A stretch of DNA of 64,000 nt from Sinohyriopsis cumingii (GCA_028554795.2 CM068829.1:132581325-132645324), one strand, 5' to 3'. Counted from the stretch's first letter, positions 26,173 to 35,453 are shown. The notes: a model not told the origin generated them from the letters alone. Made by a program: numbers and translations.

Positions 26173-27326
26173 ATGGTACATTCGGAATCTCATACTGCAA
26201 GAATAGCTCGAGAACGATTAGAAGCAATTAAAAAATTTCTTCCTGTCAGAGACTCATTCAGAAAAAATCTGCAAGCGCAGCAAGAAGCACAAGTTGAGTA
26301 TGAAGAAGAAACTAAAAAACTATTTAAGCCCGTCACTGCAGCTACTGAGAAAGTTACAACTGTCATCAAAGAGGATCTTCTTCCGGTATCAAAACAAACT
26401 GCAGCACAACAGCACAAACTAAAAAAATAGCAAGAAGAACTAGAGAGACAAGGAAGATTTTACGAGACCTTCCAACTGACATAGCTGCAGCTCAACCTCC
26501 ACGTGTTGGTGAGGAAATACTTGAAGAAATTGGAAAACTTCGTACTGATCTCGCCGACGTTCAAAAAGTACATGCACCTGAACCCAAACCAGTAGGAGAA
26601 AACTTAGAATTAATTGCAAGATTTAACGAAGGAGTTGTTGATGTTATTAGAAATACTGAAAGAGAAAAATTACCTGAGATGATATTAAATAATATATTTG
26701 ATAAATCTAGTATTTTAAAACCCCGTCATGAAAAAACAAATGATGATAATTTCATTAAATGGATATATCGCGTATATTACAACAAAAAACAAGCTAGAGG
26801 TCTAGAATACGAAAGTCTTAATAGAGAAGTAAAAAGACTTTATAGAGAGAGACTGAAACAACAAGAACAACTCGCCCAGCAGAAACCTCCTCCACCTTTA
26901 CAACAAATAGAACAACAGCAATTGATGTTAAAACCATCTGGAAAGAAAAGGAAGCAGATGGCAAGGGAAATGAAACGAAAAGCAGAAGAAAAATGGAAAC
27001 AAGAAGAAGAAATATTTAGAGATATAGAACCTAAACAACAGGAGAAATTACGTTCACTGGGTAAAGAAATTGATCCTGACGATGATCCTCCAAGCGCTGT
27101 GGGAAGTGGGTTCCTGACTACATCAGAAGGAAATAATTTTATTTGTCCTGATAATATCATCAATGACGTGTTACGGTTAGAAGTTCTCATAGGGGGAAAA
27201 CGTGCCGGAAATAATTCACCAGAAATAATTAATGAAGCAGCTGATATTTGTCGGCGATTATTTCAAGGTGGTATCATGGATATCGGCGTTTACCGAGAAC
27301 TTATCGATGAACTTATTGATGACTAG
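26173..27326 (+). CDS. Gln/Glu-rich element protein, interrupted by a -1 frame change
   Basis: A first frame (26173-26430, MVHSESHTARIARERLEAI) ends at TAG directly after a run of seven A (26421-26427). The protein continues in the -1 frame from about 26427 to 27326. Features are charged and Gln-rich coiled-coil segments (around 26820-27050), LPTDIAAAQPP near 26475, and an acidic C-terminus (ELIDELIDD). Element 1 keeps the same stop and the same -1-frame continuation at the matching place. The heptamer A AAA AAA lies in the correct phase for -1 slippage, but an indel is equally possible. First gene of the virion block; family not recognised. Confidence 0.65.
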
Positions 27327-27337
27327 TTGTTAGATAA

Positions 27338-27790
27338 ATGGTAAATAAAAATAAGATGATAATACATAATAATCATCGCAAACCTGTACAGGTCAGAGCG
27401 GTAAACTCACGATTACCAATCTATAGAGCTACTTACGGAGATGGACTTGGTGATGTTATTCAGGGATTATTTACAAGGATAGCTCCCAAAGTAGCACCCG
27501 TTGCAAAACAATTATCGATGAAGGCTATTGATATTGTTCGTGATAAAGCTCCTGGTGCAATTGTCAATGTTGCTGGTAAGGCGTTCTCGGCGATCAAAGA
27601 AAGACTAGCACGATTATTGCGACGAAAACGACAACCACCAGTAAAATTACCAAGTACTGAGGTGATGCCTGCAGATGTCAGTAAAATAATAAATCAAGCT
27701 GCAAATCAAAAACTAGCGGAATTATCTGAAGAAGCGGAAAAAATATAACAGCAAATTTAATAGCAGGAAGCGGTCTTCGTCGACGATGAT
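27338..27790 (+). CDS. Small basic virion-like protein, frameshifted near its end
   Basis: Residues 30-60 (YRATYGDGLGDVIQGLF, then RIAPKVAPVAKQL) form an amphipathic and basic region. A cluster RLARLLRRKRQPP follows. The frame ends at 27748, but the -1 frame continues to 27790 and ends GSGLRRR, which looks like a genuine tail for such proteins. The break coincides with a run of six A (27738-27743). Size, position before the capsid gene and composition recall adenovirus pVI or pX-like core and membrane-lytic proteins; this is inference. Confidence 0.55.
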
Positions 27791-27804
27791 CACCATTTGG
27801 AAAA

Positions 27805-29246
27805 ATGGTAATTATAATAAAAATGTTCAAGCGCGAATCAGACCCAGAATTTGATATGGAGGCACCTGTCCTTAAGTACGAATCTGTACGTGATTATCAA
27901 TTTTATTCCTATGACGCAATACAAGCAAATCTGCGGGGGAGAATCGAATTACAGGTTCACGATACAAGTAGATATTTTTTATCCGCCGAGGCGTTTATTG
28001 AAGTAGAAGGTAGACTTGTAACGAATGTTGTAGCTAATACGCCATATGCTGCCAATTTGCGTGTTGGTTTTGTCAACAACGGAATTATGGCACTGTTTGA
28101 TAGCGCCACATACATGATTGATGGAAAAAATATTGAATCGATTCAGAAGGATGTTGATGTTGCTACAACAATAATTGGTCTAGCGAGATATTCTGACGAC
28201 TTTACAAGATCAGCCGGTCCAACAATGATGTTTGCCAAGGATATTACTGACAACGCTGATCATGTTCAATATACTAAAATACGGACACCACAAAATACTG
28301 CTGTTAATCCACAACCGGTTGATTTTGAACACGCAGACAGACCGGGTGCTGATTTTGATATTATAGGAAGTGTCAATGCGACTTACAACTTAGGGTTTGC
28401 AACACGCCGAGCAGCGCTGTCAGGAAATGATAGAAATTTTTCGTGTGCAATTCCATTATCTCACATCTTTGGATTTTGCAGAAATGTTAAAAGGTAATCT
28501 TTGGAGCTAAACACACAATTGTGCTCGTAAGAAAGGTTAATGATAATGATGCAATCTGGCGAGGTGATGGTGTTGCTGAGGGTAAAGTAAATATATCAAA
28601 AATCTCATTGTGGATGCCAGTAATGACACCATCTATTACTGAAGAACAAAAATTACTATCTTTCATGGATCAAGGCGGTAAATCACTGCTATCATGGTTA
28701 ACAGTAACCACAGATGCTGCTCAAAGCAATGTTAATGGTTTATTTACATGGCATATAGCATCACAACAGGGTGTTTGTGCACCACGACATATTTTTATTG
28801 CGCTGCAAGATAATGCTCGGACGAATAATCAAGAACGTTCACATATGATATTTGATAACCTTGGAGTTAATGAAGTTTCCTTGCGGATAAATGGACATCA
28901 AGAACCGGCTGAGGATATATTGTTAAATTTTAATCAAAATCATGTAGCGCGTGCATATCATCGTTTGATGTCATTTATGGGACGTGATCAAAATATAGAT
29001 ACCGGTTTGCAAATATCACAACTAGATTTTACAGGTCTATATCCGATTTATTATTTTTCGCTGGAGCATCTTGATTTATCCAAGCAATCTGTCGTTGATA
29101 TACACTTTCGATCTCATGTTACTAACCCGCCAGGTGGTGGTGCCTTCTACAGAGCAATCGCGGTCATACTTAGCGATAAAGCCATGTTACTTGAAGGTGG
29201 TAGTGGTCGAATGAGAGTCGTTGATGCACCAGTGGAAAATCTTTAA
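27805..29246 (+). CDS. Major capsid protein, double jelly-roll type, one frameshift
   Basis: Two frames, 27805-28497 and 28521-29246, join through a one-base change at about 28488-28496 to give about 480 residues, the usual length for Polinton and adintovirus capsid proteins. The segment VGFVNNGIMALFDSATYMID followed by TTIIGLARYSDDFTRSA resembles the N-terminal jelly roll of that family (NN.I..LF....Y..NG). The second half has the large beta-strand segments (GLYPIYYFSLEHLDL; FRSHVTNPPGGGAFYRAIAV). It would build the hexon-like shell. Followed by the pX-like and protease genes. Homology is by pattern only; structure prediction would settle it. Confidence 0.75.
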
Positions 29247-29276
29247 TTATTCAGAAAAAATATTATTTATATAAAA

Positions 29277-29720
29277 ATGTCGTATAGTCATGTTAATGTT
29301 ACTCTCACTCCTGGTCAGGTAAAAAAGCTTCAATCAAAAACCGCCAACAAATGCGGAACTAAAATATCACTAAAACGAGATCAGATTAGTGGTGGTCCAA
29401 ACAAATTATCGTTGACAAATAATCAGATTAAACATTTCAATAAAGCCCTAGAATCAAAAACTGGAGTTCAATTTCATCTTTCTCCGAGTGCCATCAAAGA
29501 CATGGTTAAAATAGGTGGTATATTTCCACTTCTTGCGGCTATTCCAGAGTTAATAGCTGCTGCTGCTCCAGCCGTAGCAAAAGCAGCCGCGTTAGGTGCT
29601 GATGGAACAGCTGCTGGAATGGCTCTAAAGAAAGCAACAGGAAATGGATACAAAAAAAAGGGACGCGGTCTAAGATTACCGGGATCTCGTTGGGGGAGAG
29701 GTCTAAGGCTTCCACGTTAG
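29277..29720 (+). CDS. pX-like minor virion protein
   Basis: 147 residues. The N-terminal half has repeats of the type VNVTLTPGQVKKLQSK, KISLKRDQI, KLSLTNNQIKHFNKAL. A hydrophobic Ala-rich helix follows (LLAAIPELIAAAAPAVAKAA), then a Gly/Arg/Lys tail with the repeated GRGLRLP. This combination is typical of pVI/pX-like proteins of Polintons and adintoviruses, which bind DNA or membranes and are protease substrates. The A run at 29652-29659 provides an A AAA AAG heptamer in frame (29654-29660). The -1 frame after it is open into the protease gene. Confidence 0.75.
   Translation: MSYSHVNVTLTPGQVKKLQSKTANKCGTKISLKRDQISGGPNKLSLTNNQIKHFNKALESKTGVQFHLSPSAIKDMVKIGGIFPLLAAIPELIAAAAPAVAKAAALGADGTAAGMALKKATGNGYKKKGRGLRLPGSRWGRGLRLPR
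29654..29660 (+). promoter_or_regulatory. Candidate -1 ribosomal frameshift site (A AAA AAG)
   Basis: The zero-frame codons are AAA AAG preceded by A, the classic slippery heptamer. The -1 frame from here has no stop until 30016 and includes the whole conserved N-terminus of the protease, which has no AUG upstream of 29795. It would yield a pX-protease fusion in a fraction of products. No stimulatory structure was computed. Confidence 0.4.
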
Positions 29721-30143
29721 ACGTTCCAGCATCAAATTTTGATTTACTTGATCCTGCTAAAAAATTAAAAATAAAAGCCTTTAGAGGTGTTTTTATGCGA
29801 GATCAATTACCGAAACAACCAAACAAACTCGAAACAGGTATTATTAATCTAGACTCGAATTCAGGACCCGGTACTCATTGGGTATCATACGCGGTTGATC
29901 CACGTGGAATCGTTTATTTTGATTCGTACGGGTTAGCTCCACCCGTTGAATTTATCAAGTATGTTGCACCACTTCATAAAAAATTTGGTATTCAACGCTA
30001 CCCACACAAACAATGACAGATCCGCCAATATGCGGCCGTGAAGTAATTAATGTACTCGACGCTATATCAAAATCATCCAAACCACCGCATAAAGTTGTGC
30101 ATGATTATACAAGTAACCGATTCGTTGCGCGTAAAGCGTTTTA
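29661..30143 (+). CDS. Adenain-like cysteine protease, frameshifted before the catalytic Cys
   Basis: The conserved family N-terminus (SNFDLLDPAKKLKI, FRGVFMRDQLP) is followed by SGPGTHWVSYAVD with the catalytic His and YFDSYGLAPP with the acidic residue. The frame stops at 30016, but the -1 frame continues with a Gln and then DPPICGREVINVLDAI, the nucleophile Cys region, ending at 30143. The break lies at about 29985-30010. Such proteases cut capsid precursors during maturation. No AUG lies upstream of 29795, within the conserved region, so expression may rely on frameshifting from the pX-like gene or the original start has been lost. Confidence 0.8.
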
Positions 30144-30162
30144 AACAACAGGTCTTATTATA

Positions 30163-31170
30163 ATGGTTGATATTTACGGAAGATCTTCTACCAGTAAGAA
30201 AATAAAATCCGACGTTGATCTGTCGAAGTATGTGACTAAAGATAACCTCGCTGATATCATGAACATGGCTGGAGTTGACCCAGATGAGGTTGTTATTTTT
30301 CAAGATCGATATGGTAAGCTAAAAACCAGCAATATCAAATGGAATGATATAGTTCGACGAGTACTTGGTGCAGTTACGGATAATATTCCCGTGTTTACTG
30401 ACGATGGTAGAATCAAAGATTCAAGTATATCGTTTGCAACAATTAGAGATGAAATTGCAAAAAGTGTTGCTAATCGCGTGAGAAACACCGGTGACACAAT
30501 GACAGGTGAACTTAACATGAACGGGAACAAAATAGTAGCTGTAACAACTCCAAAATCTGACAACGACGTCGCAAACAAACTATACGTCGACGAGGTGGAC
30601 AGTAAACTATCCATGCTGCGGGCCGAGTATGATGTTCACGTGGGCGCTTTTACAAGACTTCGAAGAAATTTTCAAAAAACCGACGAATCCGTAAATAAAT
30701 TCTTTGGCACTCCGCACACCATTGATATAAAACTCGTTGATATCAAAAGTAACCTAGACACGATCAAACAAACACAGCAAAACATCGTAGCGGGAATTCC
30801 TGAGATTGTCAATAAAACCAATTTGATTAAAATTTCAGCTGGAATAACTCCCGGACATATCACAAACATCGTATACACGGTATCATCGGGTTTTGCAACA
30901 TGGTCGCAGCAAAATAAAACTATCAAATATACCGCAACAGTCACTGGCGTGTACAGGCTGTCTGTGTTTAGTGCTGCAAAATTTGAAATATTTACAACGT
31001 TTCCATGGCGTCATTCCACCGACAGGTTTTCCGGGGTTGTATCTGTTATATTAAATAGCGGAAACGAGGAAATATTTATCCTCGAAGCAGCTGATAAGAA
31101 ATTAACCGCAACATCTTACTGGTGGTGTTTGGAATTTGTAGCTGAAACACCTCAATTGGTTACTGCATAA
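30163..31170 (+). CDS. Phage-tail-fibre-like spike protein
   Basis: 335 residues, intact. The N-terminus has VDPDEVVIFQDRYGKLKTS, also seen in element 3. Residues about 107-145 read NTGDTMTGELNMNGNKI and later DNDVANKLYVD, which is the repeat typical of bacteriophage tail fibres. A coiled-coil-like stretch follows (TIDIKLVDIKSNLDTIKQT), then a beta-rich C-terminal domain (TVTGVYRLSVFSAAKFEIF; SYWWCLEFVAETP) that could be a TNF/C1q-like trimeric head. The likely role is host attachment, by analogy with fibres. Lies between protease and hydrophobic-protein genes. Confidence 0.7.
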   Translation: MVDIYGRSSTSKKIKSDVDLSKYVTKDNLADIMNMAGVDPDEVVIFQDRYGKLKTSNIKWNDIVRRVLGAVTDNIPVFTDDGRIKDSSISFATIRDEIAKSVANRVRNTGDTMTGELNMNGNKIVAVTTPKSDNDVANKLYVDEVDSKLSMLRAEYDVHVGAFTRLRRNFQKTDESVNKFFGTPHTIDIKLVDIKSNLDTIKQTQQNIVAGIPEIVNKTNLIKISAGITPGHITNIVYTVSSGFATWSQQNKTIKYTATVTGVYRLSVFSAAKFEIFTTFPWRHSTDRFSGVVSVILNSGNEEIFILEAADKKLTATSYWWCLEFVAETPQLVTA

Positions 31171-31178
31171 AAATATAT

Positions 31179-31709
31179 ATGGACGGTGCACAATACAGGT
31201 ACAATCAAGCGCGTGAATGGTAGGCGGCGTTAAAAGATCAAGTCGATCAATATACAGTAAAAGTAAAAAAATATCGACGACGATTAGTTATCGTTGATGT
31301 GATTGTTTATTCAGTATCCGCTGTTGTTGCTGGAACCGGTGTCATATTATCAGCGTTGACAATGATGGCACCAGCAGCTGTAACTATTTGTATTTCAGCA
31401 GCAACAACTATTGCAGGTGTGCTTAATATCATCGCAAAAAAATATGTACTTGCACGAACGAAAAATTATCCGATTACATAATAAAATTACACACAGCGAC
31501 GGTAGCATACTCGAAATTATCCTCGTTGTTATCAGCGAGTCTTAGTGATGGAATTATATCTGATTTCGAGTTTTCAATGATGACTAAAATATACGACGAA
31601 AGTATCGGTATTAAAGATACAAGTATTAATAATGACAGAATTACTTCAGCTGATCGTGACCAACACAACTCCACCAAAGATAACGATGATCTCGGTAAGT
31701 TCGTCTAAT
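31179..31709 (+). pseudogene. Hydrophobic alanine-rich protein, interrupted
   Basis: Starts MDGAQYRYNQAREW, then an in-frame TAG at codon 15, followed by a basic stretch and a long hydrophobic stretch (GVILSALTMMAPAAVTICIS, then a TIAGVLNIIA helix) ending at 31481. The conserved C-terminal part (SLLSASLSDGIISDFEFSMM) lies in another frame to 31709 and overlaps the penton-like gene start. Element 1 preserves the same two parts. The hydrophobic core suggests a membrane or virion-interior protein; family not known to me by name. Confidence 0.6.
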
Positions 31710-33065
31710 CCTGAATTTAGTGTTAATTTTCCTACTGCAATTCCAGTAAAAGAAATAGCACTAGCGCAATTACGGGTATATTACAGCTGGCCAAATATCA
31801 GATCAAAATCATTTCATGGTACACCAACAAATAATTCGCTTGTATTTGCTAGTAAAAATAAACCCGATGGAACACCTGACTGGGTTGTTGTTGGAATACC
31901 AACTGGCAGTTATGAGATCGAACAAATGAATGATGAATTTGCGCGTAGAATAAAATCAATAACGGGAAAAGAAGCAAAAATATCAATTAATGTTCATGAA
32001 CCGACCCTGTCCTCGACGGTTGAAATACATTCTCCCGATTATGCCGTTGATATTTATCAATCCACGATAAGATCCGTACTAGGTTGGCCGGATGTCCCCC
32101 CGGTGTATCATGGACCACTAGAACCGAAAAAATCTGATTATGTCACAGATATACAATCATATCATGAAATTAATCCATCATACAAACAACATCTACTTAA
32201 TATAAAAAAAGCAACGTTGTTGGGTTATAGTTTTTTATTTGTTGATAAGGACCGCATACGGTGGAGTTTTATTTATGAACAAAAACCTGGAGCAAGAACC
32301 GAATCTTATGTTATTCACCTGATTGAACTAAAAACATATTTTGAGATCATTAATCGAGAACATAAGATACAGCTAGAAAAACTACAACTAGCTCTTCAAG
32401 AGTATCAACTTAATTTGTCATCAGGCAAAGTTTTCCTGGATGAAATTATCAAACAACAAGAAATATTAAATCAGCTTGTATCCGACATGGAATATTTTCA
32501 CCAGCGAGTAATTGATGCAACAATAAATTATACTGACGGCGACAATAAAGATAAAGAAAGATTTTTAACCGCATACAATATAAAACAAGCTGACCTAGTG
32601 AATTTTAAATTTCCAGGATATAACGTAGACAAACTAAAAAAATCTGTCAGTGATGTCATTGATGAGAACTTTCCTAAAATACATGATGCATGGAGAAAAA
32701 TAGCACCACCTCCAACTGTTCTTAGATATGATAATGATCCACATGGCGGCGGAAGACACGTATCTCCGGGAATCGTTAATATAACGTCGACGGTCGCGGT
32801 TAATCTAGTTTGTGACGTAATCGATGGCAGCTATCAAATAGATCTCGGAAGATCAAATCAGGCTCAACAAGGATACATCCTATACACATTTACACCACAA
32901 GTTTCCCCTGGAAGTTTAATCGTGCAAGAACCAACTAATCCTGTGTATCTGCGGTGTCACAATAATATGTTAACACGAATAAATTTTAAACTCACAGACC
33001 ACCTTAATCGCTTAATTGACATACGTGGAGAAGAACTTGTGATAAATCTGTATGTGAAATCTTAA
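31632..33065 (+). CDS. Penton-like minor capsid protein
   Basis: 477 residues, intact. The N-terminal region (VNFPTAIPVKEIALAQLRVY, then YEIEQMNDEFARRI) and the C-terminal ending (FKLTDHLNRLIDIRGEELVI) follow the pattern of Polinton/adintovirus penton proteins (single jelly roll ending in a DxxGxxIDLRGEExTV.L-type strand). Between them (roughly residues 170-330) lies a long helical insert (LEKLQLALQEYQLNLSSGKV, DEIIKQQEILNQLVSDM), predicted here as coiled coil. This insert is not shared with element 1. Penton bases occupy the fivefold vertices and carry fibres, which fits the adjacent fibre-like gene. Overlaps the previous gene. Confidence 0.65.
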   Translation: MTELLQLIVTNTTPPKITMISVSSSNPEFSVNFPTAIPVKEIALAQLRVYYSWPNIRSKSFHGTPTNNSLVFASKNKPDGTPDWVVVGIPTGSYEIEQMNDEFARRIKSITGKEAKISINVHEPTLSSTVEIHSPDYAVDIYQSTIRSVLGWPDVPPVYHGPLEPKKSDYVTDIQSYHEINPSYKQHLLNIKKATLLGYSFLFVDKDRIRWSFIYEQKPGARTESYVIHLIELKTYFEIINREHKIQLEKLQLALQEYQLNLSSGKVFLDEIIKQQEILNQLVSDMEYFHQRVIDATINYTDGDNKDKERFLTAYNIKQADLVNFKFPGYNVDKLKKSVSDVIDENFPKIHDAWRKIAPPPTVLRYDNDPHGGGRHVSPGIVNITSTVAVNLVCDVIDGSYQIDLGRSNQAQQGYILYTFTPQVSPGSLIVQEPTNPVYLRCHNNMLTRINFKLTDHLNRLIDIRGEELVINLYVKS

Positions 33066-33099
33066 ATATTATGTAATGGAGTGTTTTTATACACGAGGA

Positions 33100-33380
33100 T
33101 TTCAGACTCAAATTCGATCAACTTTAAAAAAAAAAAAAATATTTTATTATTACTGATATGGTGATTGGCACAAATTAATCAGATTGTGTGTTTGGTACAA
33201 ATTAATCAGCCTTGCAAAAAAAATATTTTATTATTACTGATATGGTGATTGGTACAAATTAATCAGATTGTGTGTTTGGTACAAATTAATCAGCCTTGCA
33301 AAAAAAATTATTCTGAAATATGTTTTTATTCAGAAATATGTTTTTTTTTTTCTGAAAATTTAATTCTAGCCCACACGTGG
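33100..33380. repeat. Convergent intergenic region with ~82-bp tandem repeat
   Basis: Two copies of an AT-rich unit containing GATATGGTGATTGG and ACAAATTAATCAG twice each (about 33143-33300), flanked by A- and T-runs. It separates the convergent penton-like and unknown genes, so it may hold their transcription end signals. At 33100-33118 the last codons of the 46-residue gene of element 1 are still visible. Confidence 0.7.
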
Positions 33381-33839
33381 TCAGCGTTGACAGGGACCCC
33401 AGTTACCAAAACTTTCATTTTCATTATTACTTTGGATCGTTTCACCAGTATCGGGGTTACTTTGGATCGTTTCATCAGTAACGAAGTTACTCGCTGACAT
33501 AATTTTTCTTAATTGTCTTATACGAGTACTAATCGTTTTCTTTGCCTCGTACTCGTGGGATAATAGCGATTTAATTCTTTCTACGGCGACAGAGAGAGGA
33601 ACGAATTCCTTCACCTGATTATCTTCTACGGTAGCTAGCGACTGAAACATTGCCGCCTGAACCCGTTTCATGAGCTTGTATTCAGTTGATAGTGTGTGTG
33701 TTCCCTGGTTTTTACGTTCTTGTAAAATCTCAAAATCAGAAACTATTTTTTCAGGATTTAGTTCATCCGATATATTAATTCCATCTTTTTTCAATTTTTT
33801 AATAGCAACAATTACATCATTGATATTTTCATGGTTCAT
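33381..33839 (-). CDS. Conserved element protein of unknown function
   Basis: 152 residues. Begins MNHENINDVIVAIKKLKKDG; the middle (FVPLSVAVERIKSLLSHEYE, then STRIRQLRKIM) is shared with element 1 (11316-11724). Its C-terminus contains a two-fold repeat (DETIQSN and GETIQSN) caused by a 30-bp duplication in the DNA. Helical, charged, with no recognised domain. Convergent with the penton-like gene and head of the leftward central block. Confidence 0.65.
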   Translation of the reverse strand: MNHENINDVIVAIKKLKKDGINISDELNPEKIVSDFEILQERKNQGTHTLSTEYKLMKRVQAAMFQSLATVEDNQVKEFVPLSVAVERIKSLLSHEYEAKKTISTRIRQLRKIMSASNFVTDETIQSNPDTGETIQSNNENESFGNWGPCQR

Positions 33840-34866
33840 TATGTAATATATAAATCTTTAAAATAAAAAGTTATCCTTATAGAACCCCTATCGAGTCTTT
33901 AGCGAGTTCGTCGGGATGTTTCAAGGACAGCACAACATATACAATGAATGAAGAGCCCCTATCGAGTGTATTAGCGAGCTCAGATTATGAATGAAGAGCC
34001 CCTATCGAGTGTATTAGCGAGCTCAGATTGTGCATTGGACGGCACAAACATATAACTTAATTAAGGAAATGAATATATACAATGAATTGGATATATACAA
34101 TGAATATATGCAAGGACAGTACAAACATACACGCTCAGCAAAAATCCCACCCACAATAATTAATCCAGTGGGTGATACGAAAATATGTATCAACCACCGG
34201 TCAATATGATGGTTGAATTTTGCTGAGCGGGGGGTTTTGCGGTTCCCCCATTATTATAAAAATTGCAATTATGCGCACCACCGACAAATTGTCAGCCATT
34301 GGGATTCGATCCTGGACCGCGAGCGTCACAGTCCAATACCATACTGATTGAGCTATCGAACCTTGTTACAAACATATGTTTCGGAAGTTAATATATAGCT
34401 AAGGAACCAATATTTACACTAAAACAGCGGTTTCTGAATAATAACTACTTCTGCATTAAAATAACGGTTTCTGTATTATAACAACAGTTTCTGAATATAT
34501 AAACAGCGTTTTTCCTAAGCAGACTGCAAATACAACCTGCGAATCAATAAGCGGCATGAACACACCTGCAGATCGATTTATACCATAACAACGGTTTCTG
34601 TTCTGTACCTATATTACAGCTTCCCTGCGGATCAATAACATTGTCATGATTTCTCGTAATGTTGTATGATGGGAAATATTTAAAAACCATAAATATACTT
34701 CTATGAGTAATTAATTACGACGTAATTAGTTAAACTGACTAATTACGATCATAAAAAATAAAAAATCTACGAAGAAAACTATATATTAAAAAATAATCCC
34801 CCCTTATATAATCAAAAATTCAGTAGTATACGATCAGACAGTACTGGGTCCCAATGGTTTTGATAG
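33840..34866. other. Non-coding hub of element 2 with repeats, hairpin and tRNA-like segment
   Basis: The only long non-coding part of the element. It contains a 43-bp direct repeat (33946-33988; 33989-34031; a weaker copy near 33885), an inverted repeat CGCTCAGCAAAA / TTTTGCTGAGCG (about 34131-34142 and 34217-34228), a tRNA-like segment (minus strand, about 34290-34366) and repeated GGTTTCTG-containing units (34430-34600). The corresponding place in element 1 holds tandem palindromes and the heat-shock-type promoter. An origin, packaging site or central promoter is possible. Confidence 0.55.
34290..34366 (-). repeat. tRNA-like (SINE-type) segment
   Basis: The minus strand reads GGTTCGATAGCTCAATCAG with an A-box-like start, CTGTGACGC as in an Asp/His-type anticodon loop, and AGGATCGAATCCC as B-box. 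The D-stem is poorly paired, so this is more likely a tRNA-derived SINE head or fossil than a working tRNA gene. Confidence 0.45.
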
Positions 34867-35364
34867 TTAACAATACTGAAAGGTGATTTTCTGTTTATAT
34901 TTTTTCGAGAAAGCTGTTTTATATATATTTTCTGCTACTTTTTGTACTGATTGCGGGTGAATATCAAAATATTTAGCAGCAGAAGATATTGAACGAAATA
35001 TAATTGCTTCGCCAGTTTCTGTGTTTGTGGAATTTACCGCCCTTCTAGAAACTGTCTTACATCTTCCAGTATTACCACGTATATTATTCTCACTCCGTGA
35101 TATAGCTTGAAGGTTGTGCAGGGAGTTGTTCTGAGGATCTCCGTCAACATGATCAATAACAAGATCGTCTTTGACCAAACCCTTGTGACACTCATACGTG
35201 AATCGATGACAATGATATCTTTTCTTCCCAACTGTAAATCTAAGATAGCCAGTATAAGAAACAGTACCAACCGGTCTCTTCAACTTGCAGTGTCTGAAGA
35301 CACCATTAATATCTGATTCATAGTTTGTTATGACAGGATGTGGGACAAATTTATTTTGCTCCAT
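34867..35364 (-). CDS. HNH homing endonuclease (HNH_3 + NUMOD1)
   Basis: 165 residues, intact. The N-terminal half contains YHCHRFTYECHKGLV, then DDLVIDHVDGDPQNNSLHNL and AISRSENN, the HNH_3 active-site pattern. The C-terminal half has FRSISSAAKYFDIHPQSVQK, a NUMOD1 DNA-binding helix-turn-helix. Such free-standing nucleases are common in phages and large DNA viruses, where they cut alleles lacking them. Here the gene sits in the centre of the element next to the mini-protein gene; a degraded homolog is in the same place in element 1. Confidence 0.88.
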   Translation of the reverse strand: MEQNKFVPHPVITNYESDINGVFRHCKLKRPVGTVSYTGYLRFTVGKKRYHCHRFTYECHKGLVKDDLVIDHVDGDPQNNSLHNLQAISRSENNIRGNTGRCKTVSRRAVNSTNTETGEAIIFRSISSAAKYFDIHPQSVQKVAENIYKTAFSKKYKQKITFQYC

Positions 35365-35453
35365 ATATACAATAATATTATTTGTTTAAATCATTGTTTG
35401 TCTGAAATCTTGATATATAATCCTCCACGGATTTTATAGCGTTTTCACCGTTA

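Noticed and set aside
34290-34366. Functional tRNA gene
   Set aside because: The D-stem pairs badly and the segment belongs to a repeat-rich spacer; a SINE-like fossil fits better.
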